From Mucilaginibacter sp. UR6-1 (GTDB lineage Bacteria; Bacteroidota; Bacteroidia; Sphingobacteriales; Sphingobacteriaceae): a DNA stretch of 64,000 bases. The notes beneath the pieces were generated by a model. The model was not told the DNA's origin. It did no database searches and saw only the letters and a program-made list of their open reading frames with translations. The position numbers and the translations under genes were made by a program. Shown piece by piece: positions 44,801 through 53,578 of the stretch (the stretch's first letter is position 1; the number at the start of each line of letters is the position of its first letter). The stretch lies in the NCBI RefSeq assembly GCF_020880975.1, contig NZ_JAJIWP010000002.1, positions 1,105,102 through 1,169,101 on the forward strand. The letters are read 5' to 3'.

Positions 44801-45831
44801 GCAATCCCCTGGCTGTTTCGCAGGACAAAGGGGCGATTGCCAAATACATCTGGGGTTATAAAAACTCCTACCCGGTAGCAGAGATCAAGAATGCAGGCCC
44901 TGACAGCATTGCTTATACATCCTTCGAAGATGAAGGTACGGGCAGGTGGACAATAGCATCAGCCCAGAGGGATTTAACGCAGGGGCTGACGGGAAAGGTG
45001 TCCTATAACCTAAGTAACGGTAACATCAATAAAGGTGGGCTTGCCACTACAAAAACGTACCGGGTGAGTTACTGGCGCAAAAGCACAAGTGCCCTGGCGA
45101 TCAGCGGTACGATCTCCGGCGCGGTCAAAGGTGCGACAATAAACGGCTGGACTTATTTCGAGCACAGGATATCCGGTCAAAGCACAGTAACACTTACAGG
45201 AACAGGCAACATTGATGAGGTACGTTTGTATCCAAACGATGCGCAGATGACCACGTACACCTACGACCCGGGAGTTGGTGTTACCAGCATTACAGATGCT
45301 AAGAATCAGGTTTCGTATTTTGAGTATGACAGCGCGCAGCGTTTGCTGAATGTAAAAGATGCAGAGGGTAATATTTTAAAGAATTACTGCTACAATTATA
45401 AGGGACAGCAAACGGGTTGCCCGGTCATCACTACGTTGTCAGCCAATGTTCCCATAAACTACCAAAACTGGACCGGTACAACAGCAAAGATAAATCAACT
45501 AAAAATTAAAGACGCTGTGGGAAATACACTTTATACATTTAACACAGCTAATTTGCAAGCGGGGCCAACTATACCACGCGGCACTTACACCTTTGAATTT
45601 ACCATGCCGACAACAGATTGGATCATGATTGGCTTTACACTTACCGATCCATTGTATTTGGAAACCTACAACAACGGCTCAACTACCTACAGCTTTAGCA
45701 ATGTAGATATGTCAAATACGACATCGGTTCAAATTAACCTTTGGAACGCTTACGCAAGAGGTGCCGGTTCAACAGGAACTGACGAAACGCCGAAGGAAAC
45801 AGGGGAATCACCAACAGAAGGAGGAAATTAA
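41878..45831 (+). CDS. Large secreted RHS/YD-repeat protein
   Basis: This 1317-residue protein has a signal peptide (about 1-20, ending SYSQS). It opens like other Bacteroidota Rhs-type shell proteins: GKYGQMPIDKNSGLPQINIP, then VSLSYHASGIKVDEMATWVG and TGWSLNAGG. YD-type repeats appear in the last third (TYTYDPGVGVTSITDAKNQV, then SYFEYDSAQRLLNVKDAEGN). It lacks an Rhs core motif and toxin tip of its own. The next gene, 1 bp after its stop, encodes the DUF6443/Rhs partner with the core and tip, so the two probably form a two-part secreted toxin shell. Confidence 0.85.
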   Translation: MHKRLLIFIAAVLCSINSYSQSTAELTAPRITPPPPEAAQLGKYGQMPIDKNSGLPQINIPLYDIKTSRFSIPVSLSYHASGIKVDEMATWVGTGWSLNAGGVITRSIVNMADETHYLGDTLLTRAEIISSNNMYYLKSAILNVPMHDTQPDNFFYNFVNQSGAFVFGKDRKPLLTPYRPVKISYNLIPNTPGTFTALDENGNIYNFKDTERTVSSISETLSGTSSWYLTEMISADKSDTVKFVYDNTSASFPMYSFGFSQVYGPNFAGASGGCNTSGAGSILQPLQGSTTQRATTNPLYIKTIIYKGGKVDFVAKGGRLDGPSRRLDSVIISGYDFVQKKYNRLKSYKIHTDFWYNGLSMPSGYENGNSAKYRMKLDSVTESDRNNIRLKSHQFQYNSVALPPVNYFAQDYWGYYNGKNGNQTLLESKQYIGEPSGTYNNPSNILYTAYTVGGTQGADRTPNEYYMKAGMLEKITYPTKGYTVFNYEPHEYLDYSQTQKHEVYASAAAVGKYDETKTTNFTSGVANISGKNVGFVHIIMTPKSVYPGQLPETPYVRIVRVSDNAVVYEQLAHQTNYIDVTIGFGFDPNTAYKLVALAKIGTLQVSDQQLPAANISIRYEVAQTLPPTAAIGGGLRLKSQENYDSNANLITKETYKYGNNGAGIYMNSSLAFFNRQNRQIIYAYNDGISQAFCSIANNWIYSSSPTYSLSNLSGGPVAYDNITVYQGDSLNNAGMSVYTYENFADSLLIVDAAYQNGVKVIPTTWKNGQLSSETHYKSLGSNQYAKVQEKFTEYNNYAKASGYGLYIGYRFDMRGFQYSLDVPEFMNNFVFFDYPTSSGSRVPKRSITNNYDTNGTTVLQRDTVKYYYNNLNHVYPTRIVSSTSRGDSIVKLVNFPEDMVNAGKDPTGVYAAMKTKNIVSPQIEFTQQKNSVPVARTITNYIDTNSMYLPKTVEFKQGNNASEVRLRYQRYDSKGNPLAVSQDKGAIAKYIWGYKNSYPVAEIKNAGPDSIAYTSFEDEGTGRWTIASAQRDLTQGLTGKVSYNLSNGNINKGGLATTKTYRVSYWRKSTSALAISGTISGAVKGATINGWTYFEHRISGQSTVTLTGTGNIDEVRLYPNDAQMTTYTYDPGVGVTSITDAKNQVSYFEYDSAQRLLNVKDAEGNILKNYCYNYKGQQTGCPVITTLSANVPINYQNWTGTTAKINQLKIKDAVGNTLYTFNTANLQAGPTIPRGTYTFEFTMPTTDWIMIGFTLTDPLYLETYNNGSTTYSFSNVDMSNTTSVQINLWNAYARGAGSTGTDETPKETGESPTEGGN

Positions 45832-45832
45832 A

Positions 45833-48800
45833 ATGTTATCAAATATAAAATCCTGTTATAAAGTTGGTTTAAGCGTCTTCATTTATTATTTATTGTTTCT
45901 ACCCGCTATTGGCGTAAGAGCCCAATCACCAAATCAGAACTTTATCCGGGTGTTAACACCGCGTACGAAGGTTAAGACCATGTCGGCATTACAGAGCAAA
46001 CAAGTAAACAAAGACTCGGTTCAAGCAGAAGTCCAATACTTCGACGACCTGGGTCGACCGCTGCAAACTATTCAGGTTAAAGGTAATGCCGACGGGACAA
46101 AAGACATTGTGCAGCCGGTCGAATTCGATCCTTTCGGCAGGGAGGTAAAAAAGTATATGCCTTTTGCTTACACCGGAACAGCCGACGGCACTTATAAGAC
46201 AGACGCCATTACGCAGCAAGGTTTGTTTTACAATCCAGCAGGATCATCCGGCACTCAACAAACGAATGGTGTTGTAAGGACGACCGCACCTTACGCCCAA
46301 ACCGTTTTTGAGCCTTCGGCTTTGAATAGAACGTTAGAACAAGGCGCACCGGGTACCGTATGGCAGCCAGCCGCCAGCCGGACAACTACAGCCGGACGAA
46401 CGGTCATTAGCAAAGACACCACCAATACCGATTCTACAGGATTTCGGAAAGTAAGGTACTATTGGGCAATCAGTCCGAGCGGAACTCACACGCGAAGGCT
46501 TACCAGCAATAAGTGGTACGCAGCAAACCAGCTATATGTAACGATTAGCAAAGATGAAAACTGGGTTGCGGCAAATGGCAGGGCGGGTACGGTTGAAGAG
46601 TATAAAGACAAGGAAGGCAGGGTAATCCTGAAGCGTGTTTGGGAATCCAACAGTTCCGACCTGATGACGTACTATGTATATGACGATTATGGCAACCTAT
46701 GTTATGTGCTACCACCGTTGGCCAATGATGCCACAGCAGCTATAAGCCAGGCAGAACTGGACGGCTACTGCTATCAATACCGCTATGATGCACGCAACAG
46801 GATAGTAGAGAAAAAACTACCCGGCAAAGGCTGGGAATATATGATATACAACAAGATCGACCAGATAGTAGCTACGCAGGATTCATTGCAACGTATGAAA
46901 ACACCGCAGCAGGCCAGTTTTACCAAATATGATGGATTGGGCCGAGTAATCCTTACCGGTATATACAATATCCCCAACAGCAACACACCGGGGACCAACG
47001 TGCGTGCGGCTATGCAGAACGATTTTAATGCGCAAACCACATTGTGGGAGAGCCGCAAGAACCTTGGCCAGCAGGATTCTACAGACTATACCAACCAGTC
47101 CCTTCCCAAGACTGGTGTAACCAATTTGGTGATCAACTATTACGACAGCTATGCTGGTGTTTACGGTCTTCAAACAACAGGTGCGCCGGCAAACGAAAGC
47201 AAAATGCTGATCGGCCTACTGACTGCGATCCGCACCGCTGTACTTAATAGCCCTGCGACGTTGCTTTGGACGGTTTATCATTATGACGATGCAGGAAAAG
47301 TGATTACCACCTATAAGCAACATTACAAAGGCGGGTTGAACACGGTGAAGAATTACGATCTGGTCAATACCACCTATAACTTCAATAATCAGCCGACAAC
47401 GGTGTCGAGAAGGCATGTCATCTATAATGCAACTACGACTAACTCTGAAACCCGGTTTACAGTGTTCAACCGGTACCAGTATGACCACATGGGGCGAAAG
47501 ACCAAGACGACCCAGCGGATCACCAACCAGGGAAAGGTAACTACCAACGAAGTGTTGCTGTCGCAACTGGCATATAATGAGATCGGCCAGTTAAAGACGA
47601 AATACCTGCATGCTACGGATACTACTAACCTGGCCAACTTTAAACAAAAGATAGATTATACCTACAATGAAAAGGGCTGGATGCTGACCAGCAGCGCACC
47701 GCTATTTGCCATGCAGCTAAAATATACTGACGGAACAACCGAGCAGTTTAATGGAAATATTGCAAACCAGTTGTGGGGAGTACCGGGTAACCTGAACAAG
47801 ACCTATACCTATTCCTATGATCGGCTGAACAGGTTAACATCGGGTAAGGCAACCGGCGGCTTCAATGAGCAGAGCATACAATATGATAAAATGGGAAACA
47901 TTACCCGGCTGGCCCGTTATGATGCAGGTAGCAAGATTGACAGTCTGGTGTACTCGTATGCTGCAAGCAGCAGCCGTTTGGCTACAATTACTGATGTTTC
48001 AGCACTATCACCCACTATCGGAATGCCGCAGGGGACGTTTGGTTATACCTACGATGGTAACGGTAATATGCTTACGGATGCTTCACGAAGCATTACAGCA
48101 AACATTACTTACAATCTTTTGAATTTACCCGAAACGATTAGCAGTAAGAACACTACTTATTATTATGATGCAGCGGGACAGAAATTAAGGCGCAAAGTAG
48201 GTACAAGCACTTTCACGGAGTATATCGCTGGCGTTCAATATACCAACACGAACGTTGATTTTATTCAGACCGAGGAAGGGCGTGCTTTGCCTTTAAACGA
48301 CAGCGTTTACAGCTATGAATATACTTTGACTGATCATTTAGGCAACAGCCGCGTTGGCTTCGATATTTATAATAATGCAGCCCGATTGGTTCAAACTAAT
48401 AACTATCAGCCATTTGGGTTGGAATGGACTGGTAATACTATTGTTTCCCCCCAAAATAATTATCTATATAATAAGAAAGAGCTACAAGAGAATCTAAAGA
48501 ATGTATATGATTTTGGATCAAGATTTTACGATGTTGTAACTGGACGTTGGTGGGGTATCGATCCAAAATTAGAAAAGTACAATCATGTTTCTCCTTATAT
48601 TTATTGCTTGAATAACCCCATTATTTTTACTGATGTCAAAGGTGAAGATGTGAAACCAATGAGCGATGCTGCATTAAAGATTATAACAATGGGGTTAACT
48701 AAAGATGAAGCAAAATATGTTCGATTAGATGCTCAAGGATTTATTGATAAAGAATTCTTAGCGAATGGTCAAAGCCAGTTAGGCAATGTTGGTGGCAATT

Positions 48801-49312
48801 ATAGTAGCTTGTTGACACTTGCTCAAGCAAAAGAAATAGTTGAAATCTCCATAGCGCAAACTTATGAAAGTACTTTGGGAACACAAGATCAAGGTACAAC
48901 AACCTATGATTCTGATGTGGATTTTCTGATGAAAGATCCTGCATATACAGGAATGTCGAAGGAAGAAATAATGTCAAAAAATCAATTCGTAAGTGATAAA
49001 AAGATATTGAGTGGAAATTGGGGTGTTACAATATACGGTGATGAAGATGGAGCCCATGGCAAGTCCCTTAATGGCAATACACAAATCTTTATTAATGGTG
49101 ATATGTATAAACATGGTGACGCTGGGGAAAGACAAGCAGTATCAACTGTTGCCCACGAAGCTTATGGACATGCATTATTCAAAATTTTAAACAAGGCCCA
49201 TTCGCATGGCGGATCAAGATTACCAGGTGGCGAAGGATATAATAAAGAGTTAGAAGAACAAATTAATGGACGAGAAAAAGAAGCAAAGAAAAATTATGAT
49301 AGTCAAAAGTAA
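45833..49312 (+). CDS. DUF6443/RHS-core protein with metallopeptidase-like C-terminal tip
   Basis: The protein has 1159 residues from the ATG at 45833, preceded by GGAGGAA. It has a signal peptide (about 1-32) and a DUF6443 domain (about 40-190, EVQYFDDLGRPLQTIQVKGN). YD repeats follow, then the Rhs core near 840-940 (TLTDHLGNSRVGF, DFGSRFYDVVTGRWWGIDPK, LNNPIIFTDVKGED). Beyond DVKGED lies a unique tip of about 215 residues, visibly richer in A and T. It contains AHEAYGHALFK with His1108, Glu1109 and His1113 (spacing HExxxH) and a later Glu in EEQINGREKEA, which suggests a metal-dependent peptidase toxin. The downstream gene overlaps by 17 bp and is the candidate antidote. Confidence 0.88.
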   Translation: MLSNIKSCYKVGLSVFIYYLLFLPAIGVRAQSPNQNFIRVLTPRTKVKTMSALQSKQVNKDSVQAEVQYFDDLGRPLQTIQVKGNADGTKDIVQPVEFDPFGREVKKYMPFAYTGTADGTYKTDAITQQGLFYNPAGSSGTQQTNGVVRTTAPYAQTVFEPSALNRTLEQGAPGTVWQPAASRTTTAGRTVISKDTTNTDSTGFRKVRYYWAISPSGTHTRRLTSNKWYAANQLYVTISKDENWVAANGRAGTVEEYKDKEGRVILKRVWESNSSDLMTYYVYDDYGNLCYVLPPLANDATAAISQAELDGYCYQYRYDARNRIVEKKLPGKGWEYMIYNKIDQIVATQDSLQRMKTPQQASFTKYDGLGRVILTGIYNIPNSNTPGTNVRAAMQNDFNAQTTLWESRKNLGQQDSTDYTNQSLPKTGVTNLVINYYDSYAGVYGLQTTGAPANESKMLIGLLTAIRTAVLNSPATLLWTVYHYDDAGKVITTYKQHYKGGLNTVKNYDLVNTTYNFNNQPTTVSRRHVIYNATTTNSETRFTVFNRYQYDHMGRKTKTTQRITNQGKVTTNEVLLSQLAYNEIGQLKTKYLHATDTTNLANFKQKIDYTYNEKGWMLTSSAPLFAMQLKYTDGTTEQFNGNIANQLWGVPGNLNKTYTYSYDRLNRLTSGKATGGFNEQSIQYDKMGNITRLARYDAGSKIDSLVYSYAASSSRLATITDVSALSPTIGMPQGTFGYTYDGNGNMLTDASRSITANITYNLLNLPETISSKNTTYYYDAAGQKLRRKVGTSTFTEYIAGVQYTNTNVDFIQTEEGRALPLNDSVYSYEYTLTDHLGNSRVGFDIYNNAARLVQTNNYQPFGLEWTGNTIVSPQNNYLYNKKELQENLKNVYDFGSRFYDVVTGRWWGIDPKLEKYNHVSPYIYCLNNPIIFTDVKGEDVKPMSDAALKIITMGLTKDEAKYVRLDAQGFIDKEFLANGQSQLGNVGGNYSSLLTLAQAKEIVEISIAQTYESTLGTQDQGTTTYDSDVDFLMKDPAYTGMSKEEIMSKNQFVSDKKILSGNWGVTIYGDEDGAHGKSLNGNTQIFINGDMYKHGDAGERQAVSTVAHEAYGHALFKILNKAHSHGGSRLPGGEGYNKELEEQINGREKEAKKNYDSQK

Positions 49313-49787
49313 CAAGATTTTGATAGCCTTATTTTCGGTTTTAGCAAATATCTCATGTCATGCACAAAAGATGCATACTAAGCAAATTTCCAAAGACATT
49401 TTTGGACAACCCTATATAGAAACACAAGCTTCACAAAACAAACAAATCCTGCGTCAATTTTGGATCGACGTAAATGGTGAGCGGATTGAACTCAAACAGA
49501 AATTAGACAAACGTCCTATTCTATACAAAGATAGCCTCGAATTTCAACTATTTGTAAACAAAAATTTAAAAATGCCAATTGCAGACGTTTCTGGAAGAGT
49601 AATCGTAACGATACTAGTCGGCGAAACTGGAAAAGTTCAAGATTATCGTATAATTAAAGCAATTACCAAATGTGATGAGTGCATAACTAATTCTAGAGCT
49701 CTGATAAATCAGCTACCTCAATTTCAACCGGCTATTGCAAATGGTCAGAATGTTAAAAGTACTTACAATCTCGTGATACCCTTTTAA
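49296..49787 (+). CDS. Secreted protein with TonB C-terminal-like domain, possible immunity protein
   Basis: The protein has 163 residues from the ATG at 49296, overlapping the Rhs gene by 17 bp. It has a signal peptide (about 1-22, SVLANISCHAQ, perhaps a lipoprotein). The C-terminal half resembles TonB_C domains: PIADVSGRVIVTILVGETGK, VQDYRIIKAITKCDECITNS and LPQFQPAIANGQNVKSTYNL. No TonB transmembrane-proline linker is present, so it is not an energy transducer of the usual type. Tight coupling to the toxin gene suggests an immunity or accessory role in the periplasm. This is inference from position. Confidence 0.55.
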   Translation: MIVKSNKILIALFSVLANISCHAQKMHTKQISKDIFGQPYIETQASQNKQILRQFWIDVNGERIELKQKLDKRPILYKDSLEFQLFVNKNLKMPIADVSGRVIVTILVGETGKVQDYRIIKAITKCDECITNSRALINQLPQFQPAIANGQNVKSTYNLVIPF

Positions 49788-49856
49788 GCAATGTTTTAAG
49801 AATTTAAGATTGGCGAAACTAGCTAAACCTTTACCTCACGAAAAATATTGACAACA

Positions 49857-50096
49857 ATGGTTGGAGATTTGAGAAAGGCGGGTGCAGATATTATAAAAAC
49901 AAGCGTAAGCAACCCTAATCATGCAACTATGACAGGCCCTCATCCAGAAACTGCAAGTAAGCTATTAAACCCAGTCATTAAAAACCCTAATAAAAATGAT
50001 ACAATTACAGATCAAGAATTAGATGAAATTGAAATGAGATGGAATTTATCTCAAAAAAGACGTTGGAAGTTTGCACCAAAGGGTTCACTTGATTAA
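49857..50096 (+). CDS. Small orphan ORF, possibly a displaced Rhs toxin-tip fragment
   Basis: This frame has 79 codons from the ATG at 49857, with no family I recognise. It begins MVGDLRKAGADIIKTSVSNP and has an acidic helix, NDTITDQELDEIEMRWNLSQ. In a different frame an overlapping stretch (50038-50199) reads through HHELQHSLNQSASLQEALKR. A frameshift could therefore join the two into one longer tip with an HExxH motif. Orphan tips of this kind are common after Rhs genes. It could also be non-coding. Confidence 0.35.
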   Translation: MVGDLRKAGADIIKTSVSNPNHATMTGPHPETASKLLNPVIKNPNKNDTITDQELDEIEMRWNLSQKRRWKFAPKGSLD

Positions 50097-50147
50097 AAAT
50101 TTATTTGTAATTTTACATCACGAATTACAACATTCTTTAAATCAGTC

Positions 50148-50223
50148 GGCTTCCTTGCAGGAAGCTTTAAAAAGATACTTGGAGAAAGGTGGTAAGTAGT
50201 TGTGGCACTTTTGTGGCATTCAT
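50148..50223 (+). repeat. Diverged direct repeat, copy 1 (left of the secretion cluster)
   Basis: GGCTTCC, a 3-base loop, then CAGGAAG starts this element, and 52 bases after its first base comes TTGTGGCACTTTTGTGGCA. The same blocks with the same 52-base spacing occur at 61996. The GCTTCC/GGAAGC part can form a hairpin. Confidence 0.45.
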
Positions 50224-50313
50224 AGCGACCAAACCCATTTACAAATTGTAAAAGCACTTTTTTCGGGCTAAGTTCTATTCCCTCTCTTAAACTGTAAAAT
50301 TTTGTAGATGCAG

Positions 50314-51462
50314 CTATTGAAACACATTACTCATCTGAAACAACGGCAAATACATCGATACCACAATCAATCCTACAACTAACCCCAAAAAAACGATAAT
50401 CAACGGCTCCATGGTGCTGCTTAAGTTGGAAGTTTTATATTCCACCTCTTCAATATATTGGTCTGCAACGCGGCCGAAGAAAAATTCCAGTTGGTTGGTT
50501 TCTTCGCCGACTTTGATCAACTGCACCATTTTGTCGGGGTAGATGTTAAATTGCTGCATGCTGGTGTGCAACGGCGTTCCGTTCAGAATATCTGCTTCAA
50601 CCTTTGTCAATGAAGCTTCAATGGGATAGTAACCGATCATCTGCCTACAAAGTGCAATAGCCCGTAAAAGCGGTAAACGTGCCACGATGAGCAGACGCAT
50701 GGCATTGCAAAAGCGGGCAAGGTAGATCTTTTGCACAATCGGCCCTACAATAGGCATTCGCAGCGTAATAGCGGTAGAGATTCGGCGGAATGTTGGTTCT
50801 TTACGAATGCGGTAACCGATGATAGCTAATGTTACAGTAAGCAAAATGCCTGGCAGCAGTATATTACCCATCAGGTTAGATAGGGCTATGGTCTGCCGGG
50901 TGATCCAGGGCAGTTCACCGCCAAAACGCTTAAAAATATCGCCGAACATTGGCACCACAAAGCGCAGCATAAAAAATATAGCGCCGAACGAGGTAGCCAT
51001 CACGATACAAGGATAGGTAAGCGCTGAGATAACCTTACGCCGTTGTTTGATCTTGTTTTGGTAATACCTTGCAAGATCCTTAAGCACTTCTACCAGCTTT
51101 CCGGTTTCTTCGCCAATCTGCAAACTATAAATTTCATATAGCGAAAAGCGGTTAGAGCGCGATAAAGCGTCTGAAAATGTAGCACCGCTGAGTACATCCT
51201 TTTGGATGGTTTCGAACAGGCGGCGGTCTTTTTCCTTTTCCTGGTCGGCGGTAACCAGTTCAAAACTACTTTTCAGGTCGATGCCTGCTTCCAGGAGGGA
51301 ACTAAGCTCCAGATAAAGCGCCTCCTTTTTTTTATCAGGCAGACCATTGCCTCCAAAACTGATCTCCCGGTTCAGCAATGAGCGCAAGCCATCCGAGTCG
51401 TTCTTTTTGGCCTGAGGCTTTATTACTTTTTTCTCGAATCGTTTGATATTAATGCTCGGCAT
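50314..51462 (-). CDS. gspF: Type II secretion/type IV pilus inner-membrane protein GspF/PilC-like
   Basis: This 382-residue polytopic protein has the tandem T2SS-F domain. The first copy covers about 45-165 (LYLELSSLLEAGIDLKSSFE, QIGEETGKLVEVLKDLARYY). The second covers about 255-370 (ARFCNAMRLLIVARLPLLRA, KVGEETNQLEFFFGRVADQY). Membrane segments lie near 165-190, 215-240 and 350-375. It couples the GspE ATPase to pseudopilus assembly. It is the last gene of a seven-gene minus-strand operon and overlaps the pseudopilin gene before it by 14 bp. Confidence 0.93.
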   Translation of the reverse strand: MPSINIKRFEKKVIKPQAKKNDSDGLRSLLNREISFGGNGLPDKKKEALYLELSSLLEAGIDLKSSFELVTADQEKEKDRRLFETIQKDVLSGATFSDALSRSNRFSLYEIYSLQIGEETGKLVEVLKDLARYYQNKIKQRRKVISALTYPCIVMATSFGAIFFMLRFVVPMFGDIFKRFGGELPWITRQTIALSNLMGNILLPGILLTVTLAIIGYRIRKEPTFRRISTAITLRMPIVGPIVQKIYLARFCNAMRLLIVARLPLLRAIALCRQMIGYYPIEASLTKVEADILNGTPLHTSMQQFNIYPDKMVQLIKVGEETNQLEFFFGRVADQYIEEVEYKTSNLSSTMEPLIIVFLGLVVGLIVVSMYLPLFQMSNVFQ

Positions 51463-51958
51463 GGTCGGTTCGGTTAATCAGGTCTTGCGAACTGTATTTT
51501 TTATCGTAAAAATAAGGAATGGCACGCTTGTTGAATAGTATCGTCATGTTGAAATGATCAATCCGTTTTTCTTCTTCACTCATCCTTGGTTCATTAGCTA
51601 CAGGTACGCTGTTCATCGTAAATACAGGGTCAGTTACTTGAAATTTAAAAGTATCAGTAACGACAGTATGACGAACGATGAAAGATGAATCCAATTCATA
51701 ACGAACAGAGGTGGTATCAGTAAACAATCTTATTCCGCCACTGTCGCGCGTAATTATTGTTGCTTTATAAAAATCCTTTTGGAGTAGTATATTAAGGCGG
51801 GTAAGCTGTTCCGTGTCATTATGCTTGCTTTGATAAGCGTCAAACGACCGCAATACCAGCGAAAACACGCTCCAGGCCATAGCGATCACAATGCCGGTGA
51901 TAAGCATAGCGATCACCATTTCTAAAATAGTAGAACCGGCTACCTTACTCTGTTTCAT
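51449..51958 (-). CDS. Type II secretion pseudopilin, GspJ-like
   Basis: This 169-residue protein has a class III prepilin signal: a short basic leader MKQSKVAG, cleavage after Gly8, then STILEMVIAMLITGIVIAMA with Glu at +5. A globular beta-rich domain follows. Its position beside a GspI-like gene and a GspK-like gene, and its size, suggest a minor pseudopilin of the J class. It overlaps both neighbours by 14 bp. Confidence 0.8.
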   Translation of the reverse strand: MKQSKVAGSTILEMVIAMLITGIVIAMAWSVFSLVLRSFDAYQSKHNDTEQLTRLNILLQKDFYKATIITRDSGGIRLFTDTTSVRYELDSSFIVRHTVVTDTFKFQVTDPVFTMNSVPVANEPRMSEEEKRIDHFNMTILFNKRAIPYFYDKKYSSQDLINRTDHAEH

Positions 51959-52295
51959 CTATTCGCAACTGTTCTTTTATTTCTGCCAATGTTTTATTCT
52001 GCTTGTCAGCCGCCCTGATACTGATTGCAACCATGCCGGGCTGTTCAGCAGGGAATTGTACATCACGAATAATAATCAATGAATCAACAGGAATTTGATC
52101 AGGAGTAAATAACTTCTCCCGCTTGGTACGCTGCAATTCCAGCTCGGCAACTGCACGGGCAAGTATTTGCTGTGAGTTTACAGATGACCGGGCAATATTA
52201 GTGAAGATCATCATGGCCACAGAAAATACGATAAGCAGCAAGATCATTGCTACCAATATTTCCATCAGCGTGGAGCCGGATACCTTTGTGTTCAT
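51945..52295 (-). CDS. Type II secretion pseudopilin, GspI-like
   Basis: This protein has about 116 residues from the ATG at 52295; a frame from 52316 adds seven and overlaps the previous gene. The prepilin leader MNTKVSG is cut after Gly and is followed by STLMEILVAMILLLIVFSVA with Glu at +5. The small size fits the I-type minor pseudopilin. It would sit at the tip of the pseudopilus with the J- and K-like proteins. Confidence 0.78.
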   Translation of the reverse strand: MNTKVSGSTLMEILVAMILLLIVFSVAMMIFTNIARSSVNSQQILARAVAELELQRTKREKLFTPDQIPVDSLIIIRDVQFPAEQPGMVAISIRAADKQNKTLAEIKEQLRIDETE

Positions 52296-52297
52296 GC

Positions 52298-53578
52298 TTA
52301 CTTTCTTTCCAGCCATTGTAATATCTGTTGTCTGTTGGCGGCTATCGGCAGCAAACTGGTGGTCATGTAATAAGGCGATAAACCATCGCTGCTGATGGTA
52401 GCATTTATCAGGTAATTCTCAAAAGTGGAAAATGCCGTACGATATAGAAAACGACTGCAAAAAATACTTCCTTTAATCGTATTGCCTTTTTCAGAAAGCC
52501 GGATATAGCCTGAAGTATGCAATTGCCCGGTTATGTTAGTATGCTCACCAAGTTCGATCACCGGCTTGAGTACATCAGGCTCTTTTTCATAAGTAAATAA
52601 TATACCGTTGAATTCTGTAGCAACTTCTAAACGAAGCTGAACCGGCACTTGTGTTTTGTAGCGTTTGGTTCTGATTACACCAGCAGCGGACGGATAGTTA
52701 AATTGACAGCGTTTACCTATGCGAATGCTATCCGTCGCGAATAACTGGCACCGTCCATGAAAACCACTTTTGACATCAATCGCCTTGGCAAAGATCAGCA
52801 CATTGTCCAGCGTCATGGTACTATCAATCACCACAGTGGTATCGCTATGGATGGTAATGCGCCCGCTAAGGCTGCCGGATGATAAGGTCAGTATATTTTT
52901 TGAAGCTGAAATGATCTGCTCCACATGCTGGAATTGATTACTAAACGTTCCGGTTAACTGAGATTGTGAAACATTACCCTTTATGGAGCTTAATTGTTCA
53001 CGAAGTAATTTTATCCTGAATTCATCCAGTTCCGGTAGCAGCGGTTTGCTACGTGTTGTTTTACCGGAAATAATATTCTTCGGGCCTTCATACTGTCTTC
53101 CATCCACATATGTGCTTTTTACACCGGCTGCAGGCAGATAAGCATCGCCTTTTATCAGTGTCTTGCCAGTCACCCCTAATGGTCGATCTTCGTCGGCCAG
53201 GTAAAGCGCAGTCCACTTTGTTGAATCAATATTGCGTGCAATGGTGAATACGCCGGTTAAGGTGTCCTGTAACTTACAGGCTTTCACAATGCCAACATCG
53301 TATAAACCCCAGGTATATTTTTGAAGGTATATGCTATCTTGCCCATCATTATAAAGGTCGATGGATTTAACGTCTGTTAAAGTTGTGCCGGTATTTGCCA
53401 GTAATTGCTCGATGCCCGAATGTAAATTATGTTGCAGTCGTTCAAAGCGGTGGGCTTGCTGATCCTGCAGGCGGTAAAATGCCGCGATGGCCACGAGTGC
53501 CGCACAGATGACACCGATCACCAAAGCGATAACGATGACGATGTATAAAGCCGAGCCCGAAACCTTTTTTACTGTCAC
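52298..53578 (-). CDS. Large pseudopilin-like protein, GspK-like by position
   Basis: This 426-residue protein has a leader MTVKKVSG and a long hydrophobic segment SALYIVIVIALVIGVICAAL, but no Glu at +5, which is the known exception of GspK tip pseudopilins. The remaining 390 residues do not match GspK as I know it. They contain a repetitive beta region (SGSLSGRITIHSDTTVVIDS, TMTLDNVLIFAKAIDVKSGF) reminiscent of polymer-forming or beta-helix proteins. It overlaps the YwqK-like gene by 4 bp and is followed by the I- and J-like genes. Confidence 0.65.
   Translation of the reverse strand: MTVKKVSGSALYIVIVIALVIGVICAALVAIAAFYRLQDQQAHRFERLQHNLHSGIEQLLANTGTTLTDVKSIDLYNDGQDSIYLQKYTWGLYDVGIVKACKLQDTLTGVFTIARNIDSTKWTALYLADEDRPLGVTGKTLIKGDAYLPAAGVKSTYVDGRQYEGPKNIISGKTTRSKPLLPELDEFRIKLLREQLSSIKGNVSQSQLTGTFSNQFQHVEQIISASKNILTLSSGSLSGRITIHSDTTVVIDSTMTLDNVLIFAKAIDVKSGFHGRCQLFATDSIRIGKRCQFNYPSAAGVIRTKRYKTQVPVQLRLEVATEFNGILFTYEKEPDVLKPVIELGEHTNITGQLHTSGYIRLSEKGNTIKGSIFCSRFLYRTAFSTFENYLINATISSDGLSPYYMTTSLLPIAANRQQILQWLERK

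Noticed and set aside
45761..45832. Upstream start for the DUF6443/Rhs gene
   Set aside because: It overlaps the preceding gene and lacks signal-peptide character; the ATG at 45833 has a good ribosome-binding site and begins a signal peptide.
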